Assembly: GCA_029260735.1 (NCBI GenBank)
Contig: JAJDCR010000070.1
Coordinates: forward strand, 1 to 64,000
Direction: 5' to 3'
Origin: Planctomycetota bacterium
Lineage (GTDB): Bacteria > Planctomycetota > Uabimicrobiia > Uabimicrobiales > Uabimicrobiaceae
DNA: 64,000 nt
In this document: in pieces, positions 33,501-45,500 of the stretch
How positions within the stretch are numbered: the first letter of the stretch is position 1
Layout: every line of letters starts with the position of its first letter
The notes under the pieces: generated by a model
What the model saw: only the letters and a program-made list of their open reading frames with translations
What the model was told of the DNA's origin: nothing
The model's database searches: none
Translations under genes and position numbers: made by a program

Positions 33501-36500
33501 TGGGAGCAGGTACCGGAGGAACGACCGCAAAACTATTGCCGAGACTCCAAGAGTTTTCTCTATTCATTGAAGAATACTCTTATACGGATCTTTCCTACTC
33601 CTTCTTAATGCTTGCCCAAGAAAAATATCAACCCGATTTTCCTGCTTTGAGCACAGCAATATTTGACGTTTCTCAACCCCTAAAAAGACAAACGATTGCG
33701 AATAACCATTATGACTTTGTCATTGCGACCAATGTTTTGCATGCAACGCCAAATATTAGAGAAACCTTACGTAATGTAAAAGCTGCTTTAAAAAATGGCG
33801 GAATCATCTTACTCAATGAAATGAGCGCGTGGTCATTATTTGCCCACCTTACATTTGGTTTATTGGAAGGATGGTGGCTATACGAAGACTCTTCGCTACG
33901 TTTAGGAGGCTCTCCGGGATTATCTCCTAAGAGTTGGAGAGAAGTCTTCGATGAAGAAGGTTTCGAATCTGTTTTTTTTCCTGCGAAAAAAGCCCACAAA
34001 TTTGGCCAGCAGATTATTGCGGCAAGCAGCAATGGGCTTGTCCAACAAAAAATAGTCGAAAAAGTGCCTTCGCAAACAGATCTAGTATCAAAATTCTCTC
34101 CAGAATCAAGTCCTGTGGTTCCTTCTAGGAGAACTCCGGTTAAATATTCATCATCCTTCGGAAATGTAACCGAGCAAATGGTAAAAAATCATGTAAAAGA
34201 CACGTTGAGAGATTGCATTGCCGGTTCCTTAAAAATGAAGCAAAGCACGATTCAAGAAGACCAAAGTTTCTCCGAATATGGAGTAGACTCCATCATTGCT
34301 GTGCAATTGATCCAAAATATTAACAAAAAACTAAAGATCCTTTTACAAACGACTGTCATATTTGATTACAACACCCTAATCGAGTTAGCCGACTTTATTG
34401 GGACGGAGCATTATGAAACTATCCAAAACTCTCTCCAAGAGAATGGGCCTACTATTCAACCAAAACCAGCCAAAATGGTAATCAGTAAAACACCTAGCCC
34501 GAGAATAAGAAAAAAAGAAAGATTTCTAGAGCAAAACATTCTACAGTCTCTGAAAAACAAGGATTTTGAATCAAGTTATCATAGAGTTATGATTCATGGA
34601 CCAGGAAAAATTGAGGATCTGACCATAGGCGAATCTTTTCTACCTAAGCTTGAACCTACGGAAGTCTGTGTCTCCATTCGAGCCTTTTCTTTAAATTTTG
34701 GAGATTTACTTTGTCTGCAGGGAATGTACCCGACAATGCCTCCCTATCCTTTCACTCCTGGGTTTGAAGCGAGCGGAGTTGTCGTTGGTATAGGGAGAAA
34801 AGTCACTAAGGTACAAATGGGTGAATCGGTCATTGTCGCTGCGGGTGAACGTTTGGGGGCTCACTCTACCGCTATGATTTGTGAGCAAGAACAAGTTTTC
34901 CCCAAAGACCCTTCTATGTCTTTTGAACAAGCGGCGGCTTTACCAGCGGTCAGCTTGACCATGCTCGATGCCTTTGCTAAAGCAAAGCTACAAAAAGGAG
35001 AGTCTATTCTCATCCAAACAGCGGCGGGAGGAACAGGGTTAATTGCCGTCCAGTTAGCAAAATATTATGGTGCTACAATCTATGCTACGGCAGGTTCTTC
35101 GGACAAACTGGAGTATTTACAGTCACTGGGTGTTTCTTTTTGCATCAATTATCGGGAGAAAGATTTTGAATCAGAAATCTTTTCTTTAACAAAAGGGCGT
35201 GGTGTTGATGTCATCATCAATACTCTCGCTGGTGATGCTTTGCAAAAAGGGATGAATTGTCTGGCTCCAGGAGGAAGATACATTGAGATTGCCATGACCG
35301 CTTTGAAGTCAGCAAAATCGATAGATCTTTCTATTTTGGATGACAACCAAAGTTTTTACAGTGTCGATATGAGAAAGCTCGGATTCCAAAATCCTCAAAA
35401 ACTGGAATACTATCGAAAAGAAACCCAATCTCTTTATCAAAAGGGAGTAATTGCTCCGACAATTTCCCAAACCTTTTCCTTTTACTCTATAAAAGAAGCT
35501 TACCAAGCGCTTTCTGATCGCAATAACATAGGTAAAATTATTGTCCAAATTCCCAAGGAACTTCAGCTAAGAGCAAGTGGCCCTAGGCTTAATGCAACAG
35601 AACTTAGAGCAAACCCTACCAAGGAAGAAAATTCCATAGCAATCATTGGAATGAGCGGACGTTTTGCCAAGTCAAAATCATTAGAAAAATTTTGGCAAAA
35701 TCTCCAAGAAGGAAAAAACTTAGTCGAAGAAGTGTCTCGTTGGAAGAGTGTCGACTGTGCGGCCTCAGAAGATCCAAATTATTGTAAAAATTATTGTAGC
35801 CAAGGAAGTTTTCTCGAATCTATCGACCTCTTTGATCCCCTTTTCTTTAAGATTTCTCCTCTGGAAGCCACTTATATGGACCCTCAACAGCGATTGTTTT
35901 TGGAAGAATCCTTTAAGGCGCTAGAAGATGCCGGTTATGCCACAGATAGCATAAAAGGGAAAAAGTGTGGAGTTTATGTGGGATGCAGTAACTCTGATTA
36001 CTCCCAACTTTTCTTAGAAGAGTCTCCCCCTCAGGCCTTTTGGGGCAATGCCGGGTCTGTGATTCCAGCAAGGATTGCCTATTACCTTAATCTCCAAGGC
36101 CCGGCCATTACTATAGACACGGCTTGCTCTAGTTCCTTAGTCGCCCTCCATATTGCTTGCCAAAGTTTGTGGACAAAAGAAACGGAAATGGCATTAGCGG
36201 GAGGAGTGTTTTTGCAGGCGACTCCCGAGTTTTACAAAGTTTCTAATCGCGCAAGTATGCTTTCTCCTCAAGGGAAATGTCATACTTTTGATGCTAGGGC
36301 CGATGGTTTTGTTCCCGGAGAAGGGGTCGGGGTAGTTGTTCTAAAGCGTTTAGAAGATGCTCTTGAAGAAAGGGACAATATTCATGGAGTGATTAGAGGC
36401 AGTGGCATCAATCAAGATGGTAGCACCAACGGAATCACAGCCCCCAGCGCAAAATCGCAAGAGCAATTAGAGCGATCTGTTTACGATCGATTTAAAATTG

Positions 36501-39500
36501 ATCCTGAAAGCATTCAACTGGTCGAAGCTCATGGAACAGGAACCAAACTAGGTGATCCGATTGAATATGGTGCTCTGACTTGTGCTTTCCGTAAAGATAC
36601 AGAAAAGAAAGAGTATTGTGCGATTGGATCGGTCAAAACGAACATCGGTCATACAGGCACAGCCGCTGGAATAGCAGGTGTTTTAAAAGTTTTACTTTCT
36701 CTTCGCCACCAACAAATTCCTCCCTCTTTGCATTTCGAAAAAGGAAATCCCGCCATTGCTTTTGAATCGAGTCCTTTTTATGTAAACACCCAATTACAAG
36801 AGTGGAGAACTCCAGAAAACCAAGCACGAAGAGCAGCCATCAGCTCTTTTGGTTTTAGTGGAACCAATGCTCATATGGTAATCGAAGAAGCTCCTATTAT
36901 TTCAAAAGTAACTGTTCAATCGCCCGGTTATTTAATCGTACTTTCTGCTCGTACTAGAGAACAACTACAAGAACAAGTAAGTAATCTTCTTTCCTTCTGC
37001 AAAAATACACCCAGCTTTGAGATGAATGATTTGAGTTTTACTCTGTTTGTTGGCCGAATGCATCTGAGGCATCGCTTTTCTTGTATTGCTCGTAGCCAAG
37101 AAGAATTAATCTGTCTATTAGAAAAGTGGTGCAAAACAGAAACCGTTAGTCAAATTTATGTTTCCCAGATTGAAGAAGGTAAAGCGAGAGAACAAATTTC
37201 TTTGAAAAACTATGGGAATCAGTGCATTCAAGAATGCCGAAACACGGCGAATTCTGTTCAATATTTAGAGCATTTGGCAAGCGTTGCAGAGCTTTATGTT
37301 CAGGGATATTATTTAGAGTTTAAGGACTTATTTGGGGAAGAGTCTAGAAGAATCTCTCTACCGACCTATCCTTTTGCAAAAGAACGGTATTGGATCAATG
37401 AATCCAGTGAGAAAAAGAATGGCGCTCCCCTTTCCAAATCAGGGGTAACGGCTTTAGCAATTCACCCTCTGCTCCATGAAAATACTTCTGATTTATCCGA
37501 GCAACGATTCACTTCTAAGTTTACAGGCAAGGAGTTTTTTTTAAGCGATCATCAGGTCGGGGGAAAAAAAGTATTTCCGGGAGTAAGTTACCTAGAAATG
37601 GCAAGAATTGCTGTAGAGAAAGCCTCTGGATCAGTGGAAGAAGGAATTTCCGTTCAGCTTAAAAATGTAGTTTGGGTCCAACCACTTTTTCTTAGTCCAT
37701 CCGTTAATGACTCCGGTAAAGAAGTGCATATTGGATTATTCGGAGAAAATAATGGGCAAATTTCTTATCAAGTCTATACCAAGAATGAAGAAAAAATGCT
37801 CATTCATTTCCAGGGTATTGCCGAAATTAAAAAGAAGAAAAAAGCTCCCCGAGTGGATATTGACGAAATTCAGTTTCAAATGAAAGAAGAAGTTTTGCTA
37901 GGACAAACTTGTTACCAAGTTTTCCGATCTATAGGGATAGATTATGGCCCAGCTTTTCAAGGAATTGTTGAAATTCATCGAGGGAAAAATCAGGCTTTGG
38001 CCAAAATATCTCTTCCTTCTTCTCTTACTAAAACACTAAGTGGCTATATTCTTCATCCTAGTCTAATGGACTGCGCTCTTCAATCTTCCGTTGGGCTAAT
38101 AAAGAATTTAAATGATGTCAGATTATCTTTACCCTATGCATTGGAAGAACTGGAAATATTTTCTCCTTGTCTAACTAAAATGTGGGCATGGATTAGGTAC
38201 AGTGACAAAAATCCAAGAAGAGACAAAATAGAAAAATTAGATATTGATTTGTGTGATGAACAGGGAAAGGTTTGCGTTTCTTTAAAAGGATTTACGTCTA
38301 GACTAAGACAAGAGAAAAAAAGTAAATTTGGGCGATTACTGCAAAAGTTACTTGCCAAAACGACAATGAGGGCAACTTTGAAAGAAGCTATAAGCTCATC
38401 GGTAAGCTTATCCGTAAACTCATCCGCAACTTCATCTGCAGCCTCATCTGCAGCCTCATCTGAGCCAGAGGAAGATTTTTTAGAAAAAATAAAAAGCTAC
38501 TTAAAAAAGCAACTTTCTTCCATCATTCAATTACCTGTAGAGAAAATAGAATCCGATGCTGCCATGGAAAAGTATGGAATTGATTCGCTTATGGTTCTTA
38601 ATTTGACCAACGAATTAGAAAAAACATTTGGTTCCTTGTCCAAAACATTATTTTTCGAGTACCAGAGTATCTCAGAGTTAGCAGAATATTTTAGGCAATC
38701 AGAGGAAGAGAAGCTGAAAGAATTACTAGTTCCACTAGATAAGAGAGAAACCTTAGATTTTAGCAACGAAATAGTAGAAAATTCCATAAAGGATCATCGG
38801 AGAGAACGTTTTACCCTCCGAGAAATAAAAAGAGAAAAATCAGATTTGGATATTGCCATTATTGGCGTTTCAGGAAGATATCCTGGGGCGAGAAACTTGC
38901 AAGAGTATTGGCAAAATTTAGAAAGAGGAAAAAATTCTATCACAGAAATTCCCAAAGAGCGATGGGATCATGATTTGTATTATGATCAGGATAAAAATAG
39001 GCCCGGAAAAACCTATAGTAAGTGGGGTGGTTTTTTAGAAGGGGTAGATGAGTTTGATCCGTTGTTTTTTCATATATCACCACGAGAAGCAGAAATAATG
39101 GACCCTCAAGAACGTTTATTTTTGCAATGTGTTTTTGAAACATTAGAAGATAGTGGATATACACGAAACTCATTCGCTAAGGTGGGAGTTTATGTCGGAG
39201 TAATGTACGAGGAATACCAGCTTTATGGTGTTGAAGAAACCATTGCCGGAAGACCTATTGCTCTTTCAGGCAATCCAGCGTCAATCGCCAATAGAGTGTC
39301 TTATTATGGCAATTTTAATGGGCCGAGCATGGCTGTAGATACCATGTGCTCCTCTTCGTTAACAACTATCCATTTAGCATGCGAAAGCCTAAAAAATGGA
39401 GGATGTCAAGTCGCCATAGCAGGAGGAGTAAATGTATCGATACATCCCAATAAATATCTAATGCTGGGGCAAGGTAAATTTGTCTCCAGCGAGGGGCGCT

Positions 39501-42500
39501 GCACTAGTTTTGGAAAAGGAGGAGATGGTTACGTTCCCGGAGAGGGCGTTGGGGCGGTATTGCTAAAACCCTTTTTGGTAGCAAAAGAAGACAAGGATCA
39601 CATTTATGGAGTGATTAAGGGAACAGCAATTAACCATGGTGGAAAAACCAACGGCTACACGGTTCCCAATCCAAACGCTCAAACAAGTGTGATAGTAGAA
39701 ACATTAGAAAAAGCAGGCATAGATCCACGGAGCATAAGTTACATCGAAGCCCACGGAACAGGAACTTCATTGGGAGATCCGATAGAAATAGCAGGGTTAA
39801 GGAAAGCATTTCTAAAACATACAAAAGATAGACAATTCTGCGCGATAGGCTCCGTTAAATCGAACATAGGTCATTGTGAGAGTGCTGCCGGAATAGCAGG
39901 AGTGACAAAAGTATTGCTGCAACTACAACATGGCAAACTAGTTCCTTCATTACATTCCGAAACACCCAACGAGAACATAGATTTTAGGAAAACTCCATTT
40001 TTTGTCCAGCAAAAAGTAGAGGAGTGGAGAAGACCTGAAATTGAAATAAGAGGCGAGACCAAGAAATATCCCCGAATAGCAGGTGTTTCATCGTTTGGAG
40101 CCGGAGGAAGCAATGCTCATGTAATAATAGAAGAATATGTTTCTGAAAATCGAGCGAAAAAAAATATAACAGGGAATAACGCAGCCATAGTAGTCTTGTC
40201 GGCAAAGAGTAGGCAACAGTTAGAAGAGCAAGTCCAAAGACTATTGGGTGCCATAAAAAGAGAGAAGTTTTCAGACAGAGATCTCCGTGATATAGCCTAC
40301 ACTCTCCAAGTAGGACGAGAGGCCATGGAAAAACGCTTAGCAGTAGTGGTCAAGTCTATTAAAGAGCTAGAAGAAAAATTACAAAAATTTGGGGAAGGTC
40401 ACGAGAACATAGACGACTTCTATGAAGGACAGATAAATTCTGATAGAGAAACCTTTATTCAGCTCACTACCGACGAAGATATGACAAAGACTATAGAAGC
40501 GTGGATAAGCAAAGGAAAATATACAAAACTTCTCCCTTTGTGGATCAAAGGCTTTGTTTTCGACTGGAATAAACTATATGGGGAAAATAAGCCTTGCCGA
40601 ATAAGTCTACCAACTTATCCTTTTTTGAAAGAACGCTATTGGATACCCAAATTAGGCGATAAAGAAAAGAGCACAGTTTCCGACAATGAGGAAAAACAAA
40701 GGATTTCAGTAAAAAAGAGTTACCTGTCTCTAGACAAAGTAGAAAGTGCATTAAACAACTTAGATTATAGGAAGCTTCATTCACTTGTGGCACTGTACGA
40801 TAGCAAAAGCGAGCCATACCTGAAAGAATTGAACTTCTCTGGTATCAAAGTCAAGAAAGTGGAATTGAGTAAATCATCGAGCAAAGATCCATTTGATGAT
40901 TTTGCAAATGTCGATTGTTTGCTTGATCTTGTCGACTTGGGGAAAGCGGACTCATTTCAAAATGAACGCCTTGTTTTGTACCAAAGGTTTATAGAAAAGA
41001 CCCTACCAAGTAAAGTTTGTCTGATTCATCTTTACAAGGCGGAAGAATTTTCCATTTTAAGTAACTTTACTAAAATACTTCCTTCCGAATACAAAGGTGT
41101 TTACGCTAAGACAATTGGATTTGATCAAGTCGAAATGGAAGAAATGGAAGAGATGGAAGAGATGGGAAACTTAGTTTCTGAAGAACTTGAATTTGACTAC
41201 GCTGCTTCCGAAATCTTTTATTTAAAGGGACAAAGGCAAGTCAGAGCAATAAGGGAGATTTCTTCGCCGACAGAGGATATATTTTTCCCTCCTGAAAATG
41301 CGGTTGTTATCAGCGGAGGGTTAGGGGGAATTGGGTTATCATTAGCTAAATCACTAGCCAGGCAAGGGGTTACCAACTTTGCTCTTATGGGCTTGAACAA
41401 ACTTCCCTCTGAAAAGGAATGGGATAGTGTTTTGTCTGGTGGCAATGAGAAACTAAAGAGGAAGATCGAAGGACTCAAGGAACTGAAAGAGCTCGGAGCC
41501 AATATTGAACTGTACATGGGCTCCTTAAAGGATAGCAAAAAGCTAAGTGTTTTCAGAAAAAAGGTTAAGGAAAGATTTAATAAGATAGGAATGATCCTTC
41601 ATTGTGCTGGAGCAATAGGAGGGGAGAATCCTCCCTTTATCAAAAAAACTCCCGGAGAAATTTCTCGCACTCTAAGCCCAAAGCTAGAGGGTACTAAGGC
41701 TCTCTACGCTGCTTTTGAAAAGGATGACTTTGAGCATTTTGTGCTCTTCTCCTCCATTTCATCCGTTGTCCCTAAGCTTGCGGTGGGAATCACAGATTAT
41801 GCCGTCGCAAATAGTTATTTAAACTATTTTGCCCATTCATCTCTCGATCCGCGAGTAAAAAGCGTGATTTGGCAAAATTGGCTTAGGGGAGGAATGGGGG
41901 AGACAGATTCAAGAGCTTATCAGGCCCTTGCTTTAACTAAGATCACTGATAACGTAGGTTATTTAATGCTAAAAAAAGCATTGGGATCAAATCTTCGAGT
42001 TTGTCTGCCTCTTGAATTTGAGGAAGACAGATTCAAACTATCGAGTCTTTTAGAGCTTAAAACAAAAGAGATGAAAGCTGTCAAAAGACAAACGGAAGAA
42101 AAAGCAGCAGATGGTCATGAAGAAGCTCAAGGTTGGCTTGTCGATATCTTTTCTAGCGAATTAAAGATTGCCAAAGACAAGCTTGATCAAGATGTGCCTT
42201 TTGGTGAGCTGGGAGTGGATTCTGTTTTGATTGGGGAGCTTACCAGAAAACTAGAATCGAAGCTCAATGAAACAATAGATCCCAGTATAATTCTCGAAAA
42301 TCCAACCCTGAGGCAGCTAAGTTCCTCTCTTGGCTTAAGGACGGAAAAATCTAAATCTAAATCTAAATCTAAATTCGAAATTAAGATAGAGAAAAGGACT
42401 TCTCGAAACGTGCTTAAACCTAGAAGTTTCTCTCCTCAAAAAGGAAACGATAGCATTGTCAGTAGTAATGAGAAAATAGCAGTAGTAGGAATGGCTTGTC

Positions 42501-45500
42501 ATTTTCCAGGAGCACCTAGTCTAGATACTTATTGGGAAAATCTTAAAAATGGGGTGGACTCAATTATTGAGGTTCCTGCGAGTCGTTGGGATACGAGTAG
42601 GTACTACAGTAGCATAGATGAAGAGGGAAAAATCATTTCCAAATGGGGTGGATTTATTGACGGCATAGAATACTTTGATCCAGAGTTTTTTGGAATCTCC
42701 CTAGAGGATGCCCCTTATGTTGATCCTTTAGTGAGGCAATTTCTAGAAGTAGGAACCCAATGTTTCCGGCATGCGGGATACGAGAAAAATGACCTTTGGA
42801 GTAAAAAAATAGGAGTCTTTGTCGGAGCCCGGGCCGGAAATTTTGCCTGTAAAGTGACTCGTCCTGGAAAAAATACAATTGCGGGAATAGGACAAAACTT
42901 TATCGCTTCCATGCTCTCTCACGTTTACAACTGGAAAGGCCCTAATTTAGTCGTAGATACAGCCTGTTCCTCTTCACTGACGAGTGTCCACCTGGCGTGT
43001 CAAAGCTTAAGAAGTGGGGAGTCGGAAATGGCAATGGCCGGGGGAGTAGATATCTTACTGGATGAGACTGTCTATCTTACTCTTAGCAAATCTCAAGCTC
43101 TTTCTCCAGATGGGAAATGTCATACTTTTGATGAAAAGGCAAATGGCTTTGTTCCAGGAGAAGGGGCCGGAGCTGTCTTTTTAAAACGCTTAAGCGACGC
43201 CCAGGCAGAGGGAGATAGAATTTATGGAGTGATTGACTCAAGTGCTCTAAATAATGATGGCAATACTATGGGAGTAACTACTCCTAATCCACTCCAACAA
43301 ATAGAGGTCATCAAGGAAGCACTTAAAAAGGGGAATATCCAACCTGAAAGCATTGGTTATGTCGAGGCGCATGGAACGGGGACGATGATCGGAGACCCGA
43401 TGGAAGTGAAGGGATTGACTAAGGCATTTAGAGAGTACACCGATAAATCTAGTTATTGTGCAATTGGCAGTGTGAAGTCAAACTTTGGTCATTTGTTGAG
43501 TGCTGCGGGAATCGCTAGCCTTATCAAGAGTATCTTATGCCTTTACCATAAAAAACTTGTTCCGACACTGAATTGTAAAAAACTTAATCCGCGATTTAAT
43601 TTTGAGGAGTCTCCTTTTTACCTCAATACAAAGTATAGAGATTGGAATGGGTTTGTTCACAGGGCAGGAGTGAGTAGCTTTGGATTTGGGGGAACAAATG
43701 TTCATGTGATTGTAAGTGATGACTACAACACACAGGAAATAGAAGGAATAAAGGAAAAAGAACCCCTTCGTCCAGTTCAATTTAATAAACATTTTTGTTG
43801 GAGTGAAAATACTTTGAAAGAAATAAGAGTAGAGAACTCCCCTAAAAATAAATTTCGTTTGCTGGATAAAACCGAGGTTCTCATTACTTGGGATAAAGAT
43901 AATTTAAAGGCAAAAGTAGAAATTCCATTTTATGGAACAGCAAAAGTGGAAGAAAAAGAGAAGCAACTTAAATATTATTTTAAGTTTGGTTCAGAAACTT
44001 TAATCCTACGTGATCACAGAGTGCATGGCGTTAAAATTATGCCCGGAGTGACCTTTTTGGACATAGTCGTGCAAGTTCTTAACTCAAGAGGGCTAGGATT
44101 AGAACAAATAGAATTTAAAAATATTCTGTTCCATGAGCCCGTGGCGGTTAGAGAAGGGTTTAGTAGTGAAGTTAAACTGGAATTCAAAGAGTGCGGGCTT
44201 GGTCTTTACAAAGTTCAGGGGTCTAGCCAAAAAATAGGACTATCGAGTGAGTTTAAACTCAACTTTGAATGTGAAGTTTTGACAGAAGCGAAAAAGTCAG
44301 AATTTTACAAGGTAAATATAAGGAATCTCAAAGAAAAATCAACGGTAAAGCATGATATTGATGATATATATGCTGTAGCTCAAAAACTTGAGATCCATCA
44401 CTATGAGTTTATGAAAGGACGAGGCGATGTCTACGAGGGAGATAACTATCTTCTTGCGGAAATTCATTTAAGCCCTCTTGCCCAAAAGTATCTGAAAGAT
44501 TTTTACCAACATCCTGTTTATTTAGATTCATCCACTCTTGTTTCTTCCCTCTTCTTAGGTAAGAGTATTGAAAATAAAAAGCCGTGTATTCCTCTCGCCA
44601 TCGAAAGGTTTAGAGCAAGTGGAGTCCTGGGCGAGAGAATCTATGTTTATCTGCAAAAAAACAATATAGAGAGTAAATCGGATGATCTATTTTATGTAAG
44701 CTATCAAATTTTAAATGAAAGGGGAGAAATTTGCTCAGATTTTAAGAGACTTTGTCTCAAGGTCATTAGATCAAAGAAACTCATTGAGAGATTAGTTAAG
44801 AGTGATTCCCCAAGCTCTCTCATAAAAGAACAGAAAGAAGCAACGATTAATCCTTGCCTTTCCAGAGAAGTAACACCTGAAAACATCGAAAGTTTGCTTG
44901 TTGATCTTTTGGCATCCGCTTCAGATGTCAAAAAAGAGACCATCGACTCCGAATCAAAGTTTTATGACCTAGGTTTTGAGTCTTCCCAAATGCTCAAAGT
45001 AGTCTTCGAGTTGGAAGAGGTTTTACAGACAAAACTTTATCCCACGCTTTTGTTTGAATACCAAACACTCTATGAATTGAGTGAGTTTTTATACTCGAAC
45101 CATAAAAGTGATTTTGAAAATGCCAGCTTCTGGAATGGACAGGGGAAGTCTAAAAAGAAGGCAGAGCAAAGACAAATAACAACTAGGGAAAAAACAGAAG
45201 TGGTTAATGATAGAGAGATTATTAGAAACTACTCATTAAGTGAGCTGAATGACAAAGAGAGTGACAAAGAGAGTGACAAAAAAAGCATAAAAGCCAAAGA
45301 TGCCCCCTTGAAGTCTTTAGAAATTGCTATTATTGGTTTGAGCGGTCGCTATCCTCAATCCAGAAATATCGAAGAATATTGGAAAAACTTACAAGAAGGT
45401 AAAGACTGTATCACGGAAGTACCCCAAGAACGTTGGGATTGGCGAGAGTATTTTAGTGAAGATCGGAGTGCAGCGGGTTCTCACTATAGCAAATGGGGAG

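Larger units (their letters stand above)
38841..42450 (+). other. Module 6: KS - KR - ACP
   Basis: KS6 is intact (C7836, EAHGTGT, KSNIGHCESA). After the flanking region comes a complete KR: SGGLGGIG, FSSISSVV and TDYAVAN. No LDD is seen, so A-type stereochemistry is possible. ACP6 has GVDSVLI (S8794). Together with module 7 this gives the order KS-KR-ACP-KS-DH-ACP, the arrangement of a dehydrating bimodule. Confidence 0.82.
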
